This document shows positions 21,607 through 33,964 of a stretch of 64,000 nucleotides of DNA, in pieces. The stretch covers positions 30,429,349-30,493,348 of the forward strand of contig NC_134522.1 in assembly GCF_027942865.1 (NCBI RefSeq). The letters are read 5' to 3'. The notes below the pieces were generated by a model. That model saw only the letters and a list, made by a program, of their open reading frames with translations. It had not been told where the DNA came from and did no database searches. Within the stretch, counting starts at the first letter, position 1; each line of letters starts with the position of its first letter. The translations under genes and the position numbers were made by a program. This DNA is from Odontesthes bonariensis (taxonomy: Eukaryota > Chordata > Actinopteri > Atheriniformes > Atherinopsidae).

Positions 21607-21645
21607 CACAGTGATCCAAACACATGTGAACTCTGAACAAAAACC
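21607..21645 (+). other. Consensus 23-bp recombination signal of V segment 2
   Basis: Heptamer CACAGTG (21607-21613), an exactly 23-base spacer, and nonamer ACAAAAACC (21637-21645). Both elements match consensus. Confidence 0.93.
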
Positions 21646-21887
21646 TCTGCACACTGTTCCCATCTGTATTTATCTGCTCTCCTGTAGGGGGAGCTCAAGT
21701 ACAAGCTGACAATGTCTCACAGTCATGTGACACTCACATATGCAAGTCTTCATATCTGTGCTGTGATGTCAGAGCTGCCATCACACACACTGACAGTGAC
21801 TGTGGTCTCCAAGTTCAGTCTTCTCCCAACACAATAATGATCCCAGCTGCTCTGATCAAACTCTCTGCAGCTCTGCTCTGTATTTGT

Positions 21888-22193
21888 TGTGGAGAAAAAG
21901 GAGTCGAATCCGCCTCGGTCAGCCTCTCATGGGGAAGTTTTATTGAACAAACCGTCACAGAAACATGTGCGTACAGAATGTCCGAAGATTCCCTCTGACC
22001 TCAATTTGTGACAATCTTTTATACTGCCCTGCTTCATACAACGCGTATGTGGCTCAGGCCCCAATCTCTCTCAGGCGCCTGGCTTTTGCCATTATCGTAA
22101 ACAAGCTCATTCTAATCTTAAGCAATATTCATATGAACCAGTCAACAAGGCACACGATGTAACCAGGCCATGTCATGACATTTCTCTCCCACA
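21888..22193 (-). repeat. Retroviral 3' LTR
   Basis: A 306-bp LTR that begins TGTGGGAGAG and ends CTCCACA on the minus strand. It contains the AATAAA poly-A signal (about 21940). A G-rich polypurine-like run (GGGGGGACTA) lies just outside the start. The other LTR at 31049-31290 matches its U3 half. Confidence 0.8.
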
Positions 22194-22499
22194 TAGTCCC
22201 CCCTGAAATCACTTATCAGTGATTTAATAAAGAAATAATCCAAAAGGAAAGAAAATCATCCCACATATTTAACATAACTAATTAATTAATAATTAATTAA
22301 CGTAATCAACACTAAATTATTCTACATTCTGAGTCAAAGGGAACATATTGAATAAATGAAAAGGAATACATATATGTACCCAAATCACATTAAATTATAC
22401 TGAATTCAACAATCATTTAAATTTTTAACATCGCCATCACATTTGTCCACTGTTCGCAATGAATTAATCACAGTTTTGTACCAAGTACAATACAAAAAA

Positions 22500-23990
22500 T
22501 TATGGATTATCACACAACAATAGTAATAAAATGCAATGTAATGCAGCTCCTCCAGTCCCGTCCCATCTCCCGTACTCTGGTGTTGTCTGCTCCTGGCCGA
22601 ACATCCGTCCGGCTGGGTCTGGAACTGCTAAGCTAACTCTGGGAGGAGAGGTTGCCAGTACGTCACTCCCAATCAAAGAGGTCTTTACCATCTCCTCTCC
22701 CTGTCAGGCTAAACTTGGTTCCACACCCGAGGAAAGAATCTTGTGAACCGTCCGTTGATAACCTTCGTTCGTCGTCCAGTTCTCCCATGCGTTGGTCCTC
22801 AGACCCGGTCTCGCAAGGTCAGCTGCATCCTGGCTTCTTCCACTGTTTGTTTGAACATCACTTGCAGCAAACACCTTCTCAGAATGGGTTTAATGCAACA
22901 CACCAATAGGGAGACCATTATCACCATCAACAACATAGCTATTCCCGCCTTAACTGTCATCGCTCATTACCCCCTACCCGAACCAGGGTTTGAATCCCAT
23001 TCCCGCCTATCTTACCTCTTTTATTTCTTCCCCTACCCGAACCAGGGTTTGCATCCCCACCCCGCTGTGACTGGTGTGCAGTTGGTGAGAGTGAGTTGTA
23101 TGGCTTTGTTTTTGCTGGTATTTTTAGTGATTATAGGACTGTTTAGGTGAATTTTATCCATGATGTAGTTACCACTATATCTTTTAACTCTCCCTTTTTC
23201 CACATCCAAACCTCGCATCTCGTTTACCTTGTCATACACTAACACAAACAATGTCTTCCTCCTCACCAGTGCCCAAAGACCTATCCACCTGTTGGGTACA
23301 CATTTAACAAAACATCATCTCCACACATCCAGTAACTATCGGCTATTGGGTGTGTCTGATCCCCAAACAGGTAGAGAGTCGGAATTGTCATTTCTATATT
23401 TTCACATTTTTGTTCCAAAGGAACCGGATTTTCAAACCTCACAGGTGTCCTGATAAATATTGGTTTCATATTTGCGTGTGGAAACCAAGATAAAACCCAT
23501 ACGACATTTCATCTAACAGTAGTATTACCTCCATCACTTGTAAAGTATTCAAACTCACTATAACTCTATACTTTATAACCAGTGGGAGGCCCATCCTGTG
23601 TTGTACTAAGATTAAATTCAGCACAAGAAGACTCCAATTTGTGGCCCTTCCCTATTTTGAAAACAATTATGTAATTTATTTGGCCCACACATCAATCTGC
23701 ACTTAATCCCACACATAGGAAACAATAACCATTTATCCTCTTCCGATGTGAACCTACCTTCTCTACATTCCCGTTGCTGGACCACCGCACAGTCCCTGAA
23801 GGTGTGTGGCTCTGACACAACAACAGGCAATGCTCCTGGAGCGTCTGCACATATGAGACACTCCGTCGCTGTCAGTTCTCTTGTAGTGTACCATGCCCAT
23901 CTATACCACATATCCTGTGCTGCCTTAACCCATTTCCCACAGTTACACTGTTTTCCTGACTCTACCTGTGCATGTACACACCGTCTGTTC
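22500..23990 (-). pseudogene. Retroviral env remnant
   Basis: Minus-strand frames at about 23618-23911 (Cys-rich, with ECLICADAPGALP) and 23033-23266 resemble the surface part of fish retroviral envelope proteins in composition and position between integrase and the 3' LTR. Stops and frame changes break it throughout. Assignment rests partly on position. Confidence 0.5.
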
Positions 23991-24041
23991 TTGGATTAAC
24001 ATGATTATTCTGTCCTGTAGTGCTAATGGTATCAAGTCCCC

Positions 24042-24767
24042 CTAGACTTTCACGAGAAATCTTTCTATCCTTACAACCATTATGAACAACTTCTTCTGAC
24101 CCGAGGACAACATGATCTTACCAGATTGCCCCTTTGTCGTGGCGCCCGGAGGCGGTGGTTTGGTCGTCTCCTCCTCCGGACCCATGCTCCACACTTCCTC
24201 ACCATCCTTTATTCCCATGAACTTAAATTCACGCTTAACAGATACCTCTTCACAACTAGCTCTAGTGTGTATTGCTGGCAACGTTAGTGGTGTGGCATGG
24301 TCTGAGTGGGTGTGTATTGTTGCATCATACTCATCTGACCCAGGCTGGCTACTTCCCCTGCGGGGTGGCTTCATCACGGGACCCTTCCAGCCTCTCCTGT
24401 TCGCGGGATCCCGTCCAACATCTCCAGGCTTCGTTCTCCTGAGCCCATGCTGTCGGCCAACACCCATACCTGGATGCTCATTAGTGTCAGAAATCCTAAC
24501 ATCTTCCTTTTGTTCATCCTTTCCCTCGGACTTAACTCCGTCTGTGTCTTTAGTCCGAACCTTAGTGCAGTGATTCAAATGGTACCATGTGTTGCTACCT
24601 TCCACAAGCCACTTCCTTCGGAACACTCTGATGTGCACCTGGTCGCCTGGCACCACTGGTCTCTCAACCAGCTGTTCGAGACTCAAGTCTCTGGTCTCCT
24701 CCTGTAGATAGATTGTTCTGTGGATTGCAGTTAGTTGCTTCATGTAACCTCTCAACTTTGTTTGCAA
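24042..24767 (-). pseudogene. Retroviral integrase C-terminal part
   Basis: An open 241-codon minus-strand frame. Its first ~70 residues contain VVPGDQVHIRVFRRKW and NTWYHLNHCTKV, the DNA-binding C-terminal domain of gammaretrovirus-like integrases. The remaining Pro/Gly/Glu-rich stretch leads toward env. The catalytic core lies beyond the MITE at 24939-26084, so the gene is split. Confidence 0.7.
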
Positions 24768-24938
24768 CTACTCAAGTGGGGGGGGTCCTCTTAAGGGACC
24801 TCTCACTGAGGTGCCGGAATGGGTCGACCCGTTAGCATTTTATGCGGTGTTAGTGCGTGACTCTATGAGTCTGCATACAATAGCTCATTGGTGCAAGTGG
24901 CAAAGCATCCAGTTTAGTTTAGTTGAAGCACAGATTAA

Positions 24939-26084
24939 GGCTACGGCTACACGAAAACGAAACAAGGGTTCTTTTGAAAACGGGTACGAAAATTATTGCG
25001 GCCATACGGCAACGCTGCTGTAAAGACAGGTCCAGACGAAAACGATGAAAAACGATTAAACGATGCAGTACACACGAAACACCTCTAGGTGCGCTGTAAG
25101 CCACCCCCACCGGTTACACCAGAACAATAGAAGAAGCAATGCTCATGCGTGTACGCCCCTACTTCTACCAGCGCGAAGCTCACGTTGTTCCTTCAACAAC
25201 GCCGCTGCAGTTACGGTAGGCGTCCACTATTCCGGCACGTCAAGCCGTATCCAACGCATTCAATTCATTTTCAATGAAATCCGGCCGATCGTTGTCGCCG
25301 TGCTCGCAAAGCATGCTGGGATTCCGGCACGGCGAGCGGCGGACCTGCGGCACGTCAAAAAGTTGGGCTCGGCCGAACTTTATGCAAATTTGCCACGGCA
25401 GACGGAGTGCGTTACCCAATGACAGTAGATCATGTGTTCTCCTGTGTCGCAGCAGCAGCAGCAGCACAGCAGCTCTCCTCGCTCGCAGAATGATCCACAG
25501 CCATGGTGCAATATGAAATAATGTTCCATTGCTGACGATTTATACACATTCATTTCCCTCCAAAACTCAAATTTTTAGAGGGAGAAACTTCGGTTGGTTA
25601 AAATCACAAGTTATTTACTTTCCCCCGGAGCCATTCTACACGCCCCACACACCCACTGTAGTAGCAACACGGCGACAACTAGGCATCCAATCCGGCGAGT
25701 TACGTTGACGTGCCGGAATAGTGGACGCCTAGCCTTAGCAGTGTCTGCAACAGTGCTGCTATCAATGTTGTGGGGTCCATGATGATCGCTGTCTGTCCTT
25801 GTTGTGTTGTCTTCTTCTTCCAGATTTTGAATGGAAGCCGCTTTTTGTTCTGGTCACTGACGTATGTGTATACGTCACTAGCGTTAGCCATGTGGCTGTG
25901 ACGCAGAAACGAATCCGTTTTCGCTGTAACAATGGAAACGAAACGACCCCGTTTTCAAATCTTCCCACTCTGGAATCCGTTCTCAAAAACTATCGTTTTG
26001 GGGTAGTGGGAACGCCGGCTCCGTGTGGCCGCGATAAGAAAAAGTATCGTTTACAGTGAAAAACGTTTTCGTGTAGCCGTAGCC
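24939..26084. mobile_element. Harbinger-type MITE relative, itself interrupted
   Basis: Ends GGCTACGGCTACACGAAAAC and the inverse match the 401-bp MITE at 505-905, in opposite orientation, with TTAA on both sides. It is inserted in the retroviral integrase. Its centre holds a second MITE (25219-25729), which accounts for much of the extra length. Confidence 0.75.
25219..25729. mobile_element. 511-bp nested MITE with perfect terminal repeats
   Basis: The two ends are perfect inverted repeats of at least 25 bases, beginning GGCGTCCACTATTCCGGCAC. TA lies on each side (25217-25218 and 25730-25731). It holds no transposase. Perfect ends suggest it is younger than its host MITE. Confidence 0.8.
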
Positions 26085-27260
26085 TTAATTCAATTTCACT
26101 TTCAAGGTTCCATTAATTCTCTCAATCACCCCTGATTTTGTGGATGATAAACGGCCCCACAGCGCTGCTTGATTCGCAGCTGCTGCAGAATAACTTTTCC
26201 AACTTTCTAAACAAACACTGAACCATTATTTGAGCTAATCTCTGATGGAATGACAAACAGATGAATCAATTCTCTTACCAAAAATTTTTTACGACTATTT
26301 ATCCAATATGTATGACCAATATCCTTGTGGTGGCGTGACATCTGGCTCCAGTGACACCATTGGTGCCAAAACAGCAAGCTGGCACTTTGATGCTACTTTC
26401 GCTGCTACATCAGCCGCGTTATTACCTTTACTGACCATTTCGTTACCTTTACGATTATTTGACACATCATCACCGCCAGTTTCGAGGGGAGCATCATGAC
26501 GGCACTCAGCTCCTTCATTTGAACCTCATGTCGCGCTGGACTTCCGTCTGACCTCCTGAACCCTCTCTGCTTCCAAACTGCTTCAAACAAATAGCAAATA
26601 TCATGAGCATATGCAGAATCTGTGTATACATTTGCAACCTTACCTTACACCAGTAGACATGCTTCCATTAATGCCTTCAGTTCAGCCAAGGGTGAACATG
26701 GCTGTTCACCCTTCTCAGCTTTCACCGTCACAAAGTTTCCCACCTTCCTGTTTCACAACTGCAAAACCTGCATGATTACCCAAATGATCTCAAAACATGA
26801 TCCACACATAACATAAGTGACGTCAGCCTGCACAAGTGAAGTTGCTTCTAAGTCAGGTCTCAGTTTAATGTATCTCACAGCCTCTGCTACACGCTCATGT
26901 GGTTTTCCTTCAAACTCACGTGGAATGACATCTGCAGGATCCGATGTAGTACACTTCTGTATTCTCACATCTGGATGTGTCAAAAGATGCACAACCTGCA
27001 AACATCCTGCCTGAGTCACAACATACCTACTCTGATTTATTAGTTCTGAAATCTTATGGTGTCTATTGGAGACATATAAGAGAAATGGCTTTTCATAGTC
27101 TAGTGTTGCCAGTTTTGGATGATTTTTGCAAATCTTGTTTCAAACTTTCAAAGGCTAACTTAGCCTCATTTGTCCTCTCCAGTTGTGCTTCCAACCTTTG
27201 ATCTTTGGATTGTTTCATGATTCCTTTCAGAGGAAACCCATTTTATTGCATAATCTTCCC
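26085..27260 (-). pseudogene. Retroviral pol remains: connection, RNase H, integrase core
   Basis: Reading leftward on the minus strand: a connection-domain-like stretch near 27150, an RNase H region with RPDLEATSLVQADVTY (26753-27019) whose usual catalytic Asp position appears altered, and an integrase block IPSEISSNNGSVF near 26235 where the catalytic Asp position reads Asn. Multiple stops are present. Confidence 0.6.
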
Positions 27261-27453
27261 CAAAAAGATCATAATTGTTTTTATTTTTAATTTTATTTAT
27301 TTATTCATTTCGTTATTTATTTATTTTGGACATGGCGCTTTACTTACTCCCTCCAAGTGGAATGGAGAGATATCAGTAGTTCCCTATGGGATTAATAGAT
27401 ATTCTAATTTAGGCTAACAATGCTAAAATTTAAAATGACCTTACCTCTATATG

Positions 27454-28002
27454 CAGACATCCCAAGTTCCAAAAACTCACCCCACCCCACCCCACCCCCA
27501 CCCCGCGCCCCATATAGTAGTATATTGTGCTGTAAAATGAGTCATATATTTTCGTTTTTTACTCGAGGATTCACCCTCTGCCATTTGGCAGGGTGCACAG
27601 TTTTGAGTGGTAACTTAGGTGACTGTCAGAGAGTAAATCGAAGCCCTCCCACACCAAACGTTATTGGCTTATTTTGCTGACTAAACCAATCAGCGCGCCT
27701 TCTGACCAGCAGTCGCCCTGAACGCTCGTTGAACAGAGCATCGCTTTGGACAGACACGCACAGGTTTCACACCTCTTCCCCCCCCCCTCCCCCCTCTCTC
27801 TCGTGCCTGCGCAGTCGAAACACGCATGGTGCACGAGTTATTGTATGGCCTGCACGCTCTCACTCGCATTGGAAAAAAAAAAAAAAAAACAGTCCCTCGC
27901 ATAGTCTAAAATCCGGGATATTTTATCCAACTCGCGGGCATCCGTGATTAACTATCAATATCAGGGAGACTCCCGGAACTTCCGGGAGACTTGGGATGTC
28001 TG
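27454..28002. mobile_element. 549-bp MITE with TATATG target duplication
   Basis: Terminal inverted repeats CAGACATCCCAAGT/ACTTGGGATGTCTG are flanked by TATATG (27448-27453 and 28003-28008). The CAG ends suggest a hAT-like element, though hAT duplications are normally 8 bp. Inside are a C-rich simple run (about 27480-27510) and short palindromes near the right end. Confidence 0.7.
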
Positions 28003-28013
28003 TATATGTCAAT

Positions 28014-28767
28014 AGCCCCTTTCACACTGCGAGCCGCTACCTTAGCGGGTCCAAATTGCACCTTCGACCCGCGTCGAGCAATGTGAACGCTTGGCGTGTC
28101 AGGGTGACCCGCCTGAAGCCAAGTTCAGGGGGAGTTGCCTAGTGGCAGAGCGTCAGTCGAAACACATAAAATGCTGGGCGTGTACAATGACGTAGGCACA
28201 AGCCATGCGTCGGAGGTAGGGTTAAATACACCTGTCTGCATCAAATTTTTCAAACAAACGATGGCGGGACACCTTGAGAACTCGTTTTTGCAATGCATTT
28301 CATGGAGATGTTACTTTACGGTGCGTGGGAAACCGCGCTCACCCATCTTTCTCGCCAGCCCTTCCAGCAGAGGTCCATCCTTCACCGTCCCCGAAATGTG
28401 GCGGTAAATAACGTCCTCTGCTCGGAGGCTGAGGAGCTCGCGGACCTCCTTGTCTCCCCAGTTGGCCATATTAAAAAATGTTTCAAACTTGATGTAGGCT
28501 AAAACAGAGTAAAACTTGTCCTCACCTGTCGCTGTTGTTCTGAATCAGCTGTCCATTCTGTCTTTTAAACTCCTCACGTCACGCCCACGTCCGACCCGCG
28601 TCGATTGCGTTCACATCAAACTCGGCTCGGCAAAAAGACTAGGGTCCGACGCGGGTCGAAAGGCGAGTCGAGTTGACGCGGCATCCCGGGTCGGCAGTGT
28701 GAACGCAACAGCGGACACGCTAAATTCGCGAATTAAACGCGGGTTATTCGGCGGTGTGAAAGGGGCT
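28014..28767. mobile_element. 754-bp MITE with AAT target duplication
   Basis: Terminal inverted repeats AGCCCCTTTCACAC/GTGTGAAAGGGGCT are flanked by AAT (28011-28013 and 28768-28770). A 3-bp duplication suggests the Harbinger group. GC-rich repeats with CGACCCGCGTCGA-like palindromes lie inside. It is inserted at the gag-pol boundary of the retrovirus, next to the preceding MITE. Confidence 0.72.
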
Positions 28768-30872
28768 AATGCCAACAAATACTGGGATTCCTCTGCCCGA
28801 GGAACGCCGTGGACCTGCCGGGCCACTTGCTCCGCCCCCCAGGGACTGGCCACGGTCCTGCCGAACACTCGGGTTTCTCGGTGCTCTCGGACAGCTGTAA
28901 ACAAAGTGTCCCCTCTCGCCACAGGCCCAACATGCTCCCGAGGACCTTCGTCCTCCAGGTGCACCTCCTCTTGACCTTTGACAGGGTCGACGATGGACTT
29001 GCCCCTGTAATGGCTGTTCAGCGGCCCCCGCTGTCATGGCCTCATTTTGTACTTCTTGCTTCACTTGCAGTTCTTCTAACTGCAACCGTGCAAGTTCCCT
29101 TTGCATATCCTTCTCCTGCTCCTTCCGTTTCAGTTCTTTTCTGTATTTGTTTACTGCGTGCACCACGTGGTCTCGGAATTGTCCATGTGACATTGAATTC
29201 AAACCCACCACATCCTCCAGCCTCCCCTGAACTGGGGCAGGCAGAACCTCTTTGATGGAAACTCTGAACAATGTCACCCATTTCAATTTCTTCCTCAGTC
29301 TCTTGTCTCCATTTCTTCAATTGTTGTGCAATGTACACAGCTGGACTCTCTGTTTCTGACAGTGGCTCCCCCTCTAGGTCCACTCCTACAGGAAACTCAG
29401 CTCGTAAAGGCTCTAGCATGGTTGCTGCGTCTGCTCGCGCGAGCGGTGCTGATGACGTCACAAGTTCGTGCCCGCCATATATAGTGTCGCAACTCGATGC
29501 GCCAGTCGTTGCAATTTTCTCCGTCACAGAGGTGGCGCTGCTACGTGAAGGTTACCGCTACTCTACAACCATGAAAGTGGAGAAGAAGACAATGAAGAGC
29601 AGGAACACTGTCATTAATGATACTGCTGCAGTATTCGGATAATTAAAATTTTTTCATTCAGTTAAAAGAGGTGAAGGTTTGAAGCCCCCGTCATCAACAG
29701 AGCCTCTGCCCTCTTCTTTGCCTTCACGTATCTGTCCCGTAGCTCCTTCGACACTCTCTTACAGAACTCTCCCTCTTTCCCCAAAGTTCTGCCCATCTCT
29801 GTGCACCAGTTTGGGGAGTTTACGTGCTCCCTGTGCTGTTTCACTGCAGTTTCGTACAGCTACCTGTACAAACGCACCTCCTCACTGAGCCGGTCTCACA
29901 ACGGTCCATCCGGTTTTTCCTTGGTGGCGCCGCCAAGTTACAAAAATCTACTGGTGCACGACAACGCGCTGCGCCGTCTTTTCAAGGGAAGCGCCAGGCC
30001 TGAAACGTCATTTTGACGTCACGGTCCGCCACCGCCGTGACAGACGCAGCAACCATGCTAGCGCCTTAACACTCTCCAGAGTGCAGCTCGATATGCATTA
30101 AACTCATATGCATCAGCTCGGTGGCTTAACATCCAGTCATTCTCACTGTGTCTCAAAATGCCCTCCATGGTAGAATTTCCAAAACACAGTGCCCACACTG
30201 CCTTAATGTGTCCCACAGACAACAGTTTATCCACTGTTTCTTGTTCAAAAGCTCTTATCCATTTGCTTGCACCTGTGTGAACATCCGGCAATCGAGCAAC
30301 CAGCCCCGCAAGGTCGAGCATCTGCCACGGCACATACTGTCCCTGCGTCATTTCTATCAAACTCGCTGCTGACGCTGTTGGACTCTTATGTTCTTCAGAA
30401 GATGCCTTTTGAACTGGAGGTGCCAGTTCTGGTGATTTTTGATATTGTGGGAGCTGTCCCCTTGCCTGATCTGAATTACAGACGGCGTCTGGCTCAGGAG
30501 CTCCATGACTGCTTGATGTAGCTATTTGTGGTTCTGGACGTTCATGAGATATTTTGTGATCTTTTATTTCAGAATCTCCTTGTATGTTTACTGCTCCTGG
30601 CAGTGTTGGATATAGCTCTGCATTTTCAAAGAAATGTAAAACTTTTAATTCAAGCTCTCTCTTTTCCTGTCTCTTTTTGCTTTTGTCCTTTGGTTTGTAA
30701 GCTTTAATCCTTGTTCCATAATCTTACAGGTAGTTACATTGAAAGTGCCACCTTTTGGCCAGGGTGAGAACATATTTTTTTTTTGTTTTTCCCATTTTTG
30801 AGATATCTTTTTAATATCTTTGGAATGTTCTGGATGCTTGGCGCTGATGGTTATTGTTGGTGTTACATCCAT
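28768..30872 (-). pseudogene. Retroviral gag remnant
   Basis: Minus-strand pieces in order: a matrix-like start at 30645-30872, a capsid-like stretch at 30058-30360 (GASKWIRAFEQETVDKLLSV), a further helical piece at 29662-29844, and a nucleocapsid with one CCHC zinc knuckle (CWACGERGHFVYSC) in 28744-29286. At least two frame changes and several stops separate the pieces. Confidence 0.75.
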
Positions 30873-31048
30873 TGTTTCACCTAGTTAGTTCCCTTCTTTT
30901 GACTTTTTTTATTTACTTATTTTATTTTTATTTTTTTTAACAACTCTTGAAAGTCAATTTAAATTAAACTAACTCTAAACAATGCTAATTTAATGCTCGG
31001 TTAAATTTAGCTTAGATGCTGCTGCTAATTATTCTAATTGTTGGGTAC

Positions 31049-31290
31049 ACAGAAAATGTGCATACAGAATGTCCGAAAATCTCCGCCGACCTCATTTTGT
31101 GACAACCCTTTATACTGCTCCTGGATCAGACGCATACATGCATACATGGCCCAAGCCCCAACCTTCCTCAGGCGCCTGGCTTTTGCCATTATCATAAACA
31201 AGCTCATTCTAACTATCAACAATATTCATATGAACCAGTCAACAAAGCACACGATGTAATTAGGCCATGTCATGACATTTCTCTCCCACA
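31049..31290 (-). repeat. Retroviral 5' LTR, lacking R/U5
   Basis: It matches the U3 part of the LTR at 21888-22193 (start TGTGGGAGAG at 31290) but lacks the AATAAA-containing end. It abuts the start of segmental duplication copy B at about 31292. Confidence 0.75.
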
Positions 31291-32706
31291 AAGTTTGGTG
31301 GATTAAAGCCTGCTGTTTAAAGCACAGAGCAACGTCACCTCCCAAACCCAACCCTGTCACTGGCTCTAAAGGAGAGGAGCCTGTTAGCGGAGGGCCCTGC
31401 TCAGAGTCCTGCTTTAGTGAACTACAGCAACCAAGTAAACCTGCGAGACTTCTGTTGAGATCAGACTGATCTATGAGGGCTTAATGATTCAATAAAGAGA
31501 AACATGCAGCTGAACCTAAATAAAACTTGAACAGAGAACTTACAGGAGAGGTTTTTAATGCTTTTATGCATCAATCTTTACTTCATTAGCTCCCTCCATG
31601 GGATTCAAATTTGGAACATTTTCCTAATAAAAGAAAAAGATGTCAAGGCTCAGAAAGCACCTTTATTATTCTTCTACTCTGTAATATGTAGGATCCATAA
31701 ACTCATTTATTACCAGCTCTATCAGCATGAAGAGAATCCCCTTTTCTCCCAAAAGATCCCAGGTGCTGCTCCTGAGGTGTTTCTGTAAGTTTATCACACC
31801 AGCTGGTGAAATGATATGAGTCCCTCTACAGTTGTTGGAGATATCAGCTGAGATTCAAACTAAAAGACACATTTTGTGTCTGAAACTGGGAGACTGTTCA
31901 AGTGGGACTGAAAGCAGATTCAGAGGGTTGTGATGTATGTGTTTCCACCCAAATGATCTGATAACTGTCAGAGATGCAGCAGTGCTATGAAATCCACTTT
32001 AGAAGCTGCAGTTATTGGACACAATGAAAGCTGACCATCTCTGTGGCTCAGAGGAAAACTGAGCAACAAATGTTGTCAGTCTAAAGCTGAAATACTAAAG
32101 AATACTGCTCCTTATGTGGAACAAACCAAACTCCAGAGAAGCTGGAAGCACCACTGCGACTGAACTTGTGACATCATCACAGTTTACGCAACTTCCTCCA
32201 ACATCTATGTCTCTTGAGGCCTTTACAAAATATATTTCTGACACTGATTTTTCTGATGAAGTGCTTTGTTTTATTGCCGCTTAAATGAAGCAAACAATGC
32301 CCTTGTTGTTTAAACTGCACCAACGTTGATTTATCTCTGTAATATCTTGTGTTCTGTTCTGGGTGTTCATTCATTACAGATTGTCCAAATAGTGAAATCT
32401 AAGTGAAAAGAAGCCCTGATATAAAGCAGAACTATTCATGATAAATGCTCTTAACCTGTTGTAGTTTCAGTGAATGTGATCAACACTCTGCAACTGGTGT
32501 ATTTAAGGTGATTTCTATAGTTTATATAGAATTATTCAATAGTTTATATAACTTACAAATGAGGATATAAAGATGCAGCTAACAGCAAAGCTAACAATAA
32601 GCTACATAGAAGGGAAAGCATCAGCCAGGCTCTGTCAGAGGTGACAGTGTAGAAACAGAGTGCAGCATAGAGGGAAGTACAGGTTAAGTGGTAGATCACA
32701 TTTCTG

Positions 32707-32750
32707 CACCTGAACAGGGACTTGAACCCTGGACCCTCAGATTAAAAGTC
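32707..32750 (-). pseudogene. tRNA-Lys 3' half, copy B
   Basis: It retains the 3' acceptor, T arm and anticodon (TTT) but is cut in the anticodon stem by the copy-B deletion. The shared GTC at the two breakpoints points to microhomology joining. Confidence 0.85.
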
Positions 32751-33336
32751 CCACAGAGAAAGTTAGAGGCAGCAGAATGTCATGAAGGTTCCCTACACAG
32801 TCTATCCCGTGCATGTACGCTGGGACAACATGGTGGTCCAGTTAAATGGACGAGTACACCTGGAACTGAAGCTGGACTTACCTGTGCATGCAAGCGTTCT
32901 GAATGTCCTGATCAAGATAAAAATATGTAACATACAGAACAAAAAGCATCCATCTCCAGCTGAAAACATGAAACCTGCAGACTACAAATAAAATGTTCCA
33001 CTGGGGACACCGACCCAAGTTGGTTATTAGGAGGAAATTTCATAAAAATCCTCAAAACCAGTTTTTCTCAGTGTGCAGACTTCAGGTTTTTGTTTTAAGT
33101 TTTGTACAAAGAAAATAGACTCAAATGTAACCTCTCTTCAATGCATATTCAGAACTTATTTAAATCTCTTCCAGAAAAACTCTTGTTTTGATAATTTTCT
33201 TTAAAATAAAGATTTTTAAAAAGCTAATTGACCATGTGCTCTGTTTTACAGAGCTTTTTACTCAACTATCAGTGATACTCTTACAGCTTGTATTCTCAGA
33301 ATTGGCACGACAGTCAAGCAACACATTCTGTATCTT

Positions 33337-33404
33337 CTTCAATGGTCAAAGGTTAGAATCCGCCTGTCAAGCGGAGGAACAGGATTTGATTCCTTGACCA
33401 AAGG
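33337..33404 (+). pseudogene. tRNA-Asp-like gene, copy B
   Basis: Same anticodon arm as copy A, but the 5' acceptor strand is changed to CTTCAAT and the T arm reads AGGATTTGATTCC. Less tRNA-like than copies A or C. Confidence 0.4.
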
Positions 33405-33624
33405 TTGCCATTTTCGCTCAGCAGCTTGGGATTCGCCAAAGTCCATTTCAAACCATAGCATCAGAAAATCTTTTGAAAACCTGCAAAAATTGACTTTACA
33501 TGTCAAGAATAGCAGATGAGGCTCCCCTCCGATCCATAATTATGAATATGTTGATGTTGCTATCATTAAGGTGCAGTCATACATCTTCACACAAGGATGA
33601 AATAAATAAAGGAGGAGCAAGCAA

Positions 33625-33697
33625 TGTTTCCGCCCAGTTTTGAATTGAGGACCTTTCCCGTGTTAGGCGAACGTGATAACCGCTACACTACGGAAAC
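33625..33697 (-). tRNA. tRNA-Val (AAC), copy B
   Basis: 73 nt with acceptor GTTTCCG/CGGAAAC. The anticodon loop CTAACAC gives AAC, while copies A and C have CAC. One mismatch lies in the anticodon stem, and the T stem has the same defect as copy A. Function is uncertain. Confidence 0.65.
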
Positions 33698-33964
33698 TGG
33701 TGCCATGCCTATTCACTAGTGTTCCAGAAGGCAAACAATGACGTAAGTTTTCCCAAATTTTGTTGCAAGCGTAAAGAGATTGTGGAGTTTCAACAAATTG
33801 AGTCAGAAGTGGGATTGTGGAAGATCACTTTATTTTGAGGCTTTTTCTTCAAACTAAAACCCCACTTTCATAATTACTCGGGACTCTTTGTAAAATGCAA
33901 ATAAAGCCAGAAAGATATGATCTTAGAACTATTAAAAAGTTCTATCTAATTAGAAATAGTGCCA

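Larger units (their letters stand above)
21888..31290 (-). mobile_element. Defective endogenous retrovirus, minus orientation
   Basis: Two related LTRs bracket gag, pol and env remains in minus-strand order: 5' LTR at the right (31049-31290), gag (28.8-30.9 kb), pol pieces (24.0-27.3 kb), env (22.5-24.0 kb), 3' LTR at the left (21888-22193). Protease and most of the reverse transcriptase are missing, frames are broken, and four MITEs have inserted. It cannot encode a working virus. Confidence 0.85.

Noticed and set aside
27873-27890. Poly-A run at 27873-27890 as the tail of a retroposed gene
   Set aside because: It lies within the 549-bp MITE, with no gene-like sequence before it.
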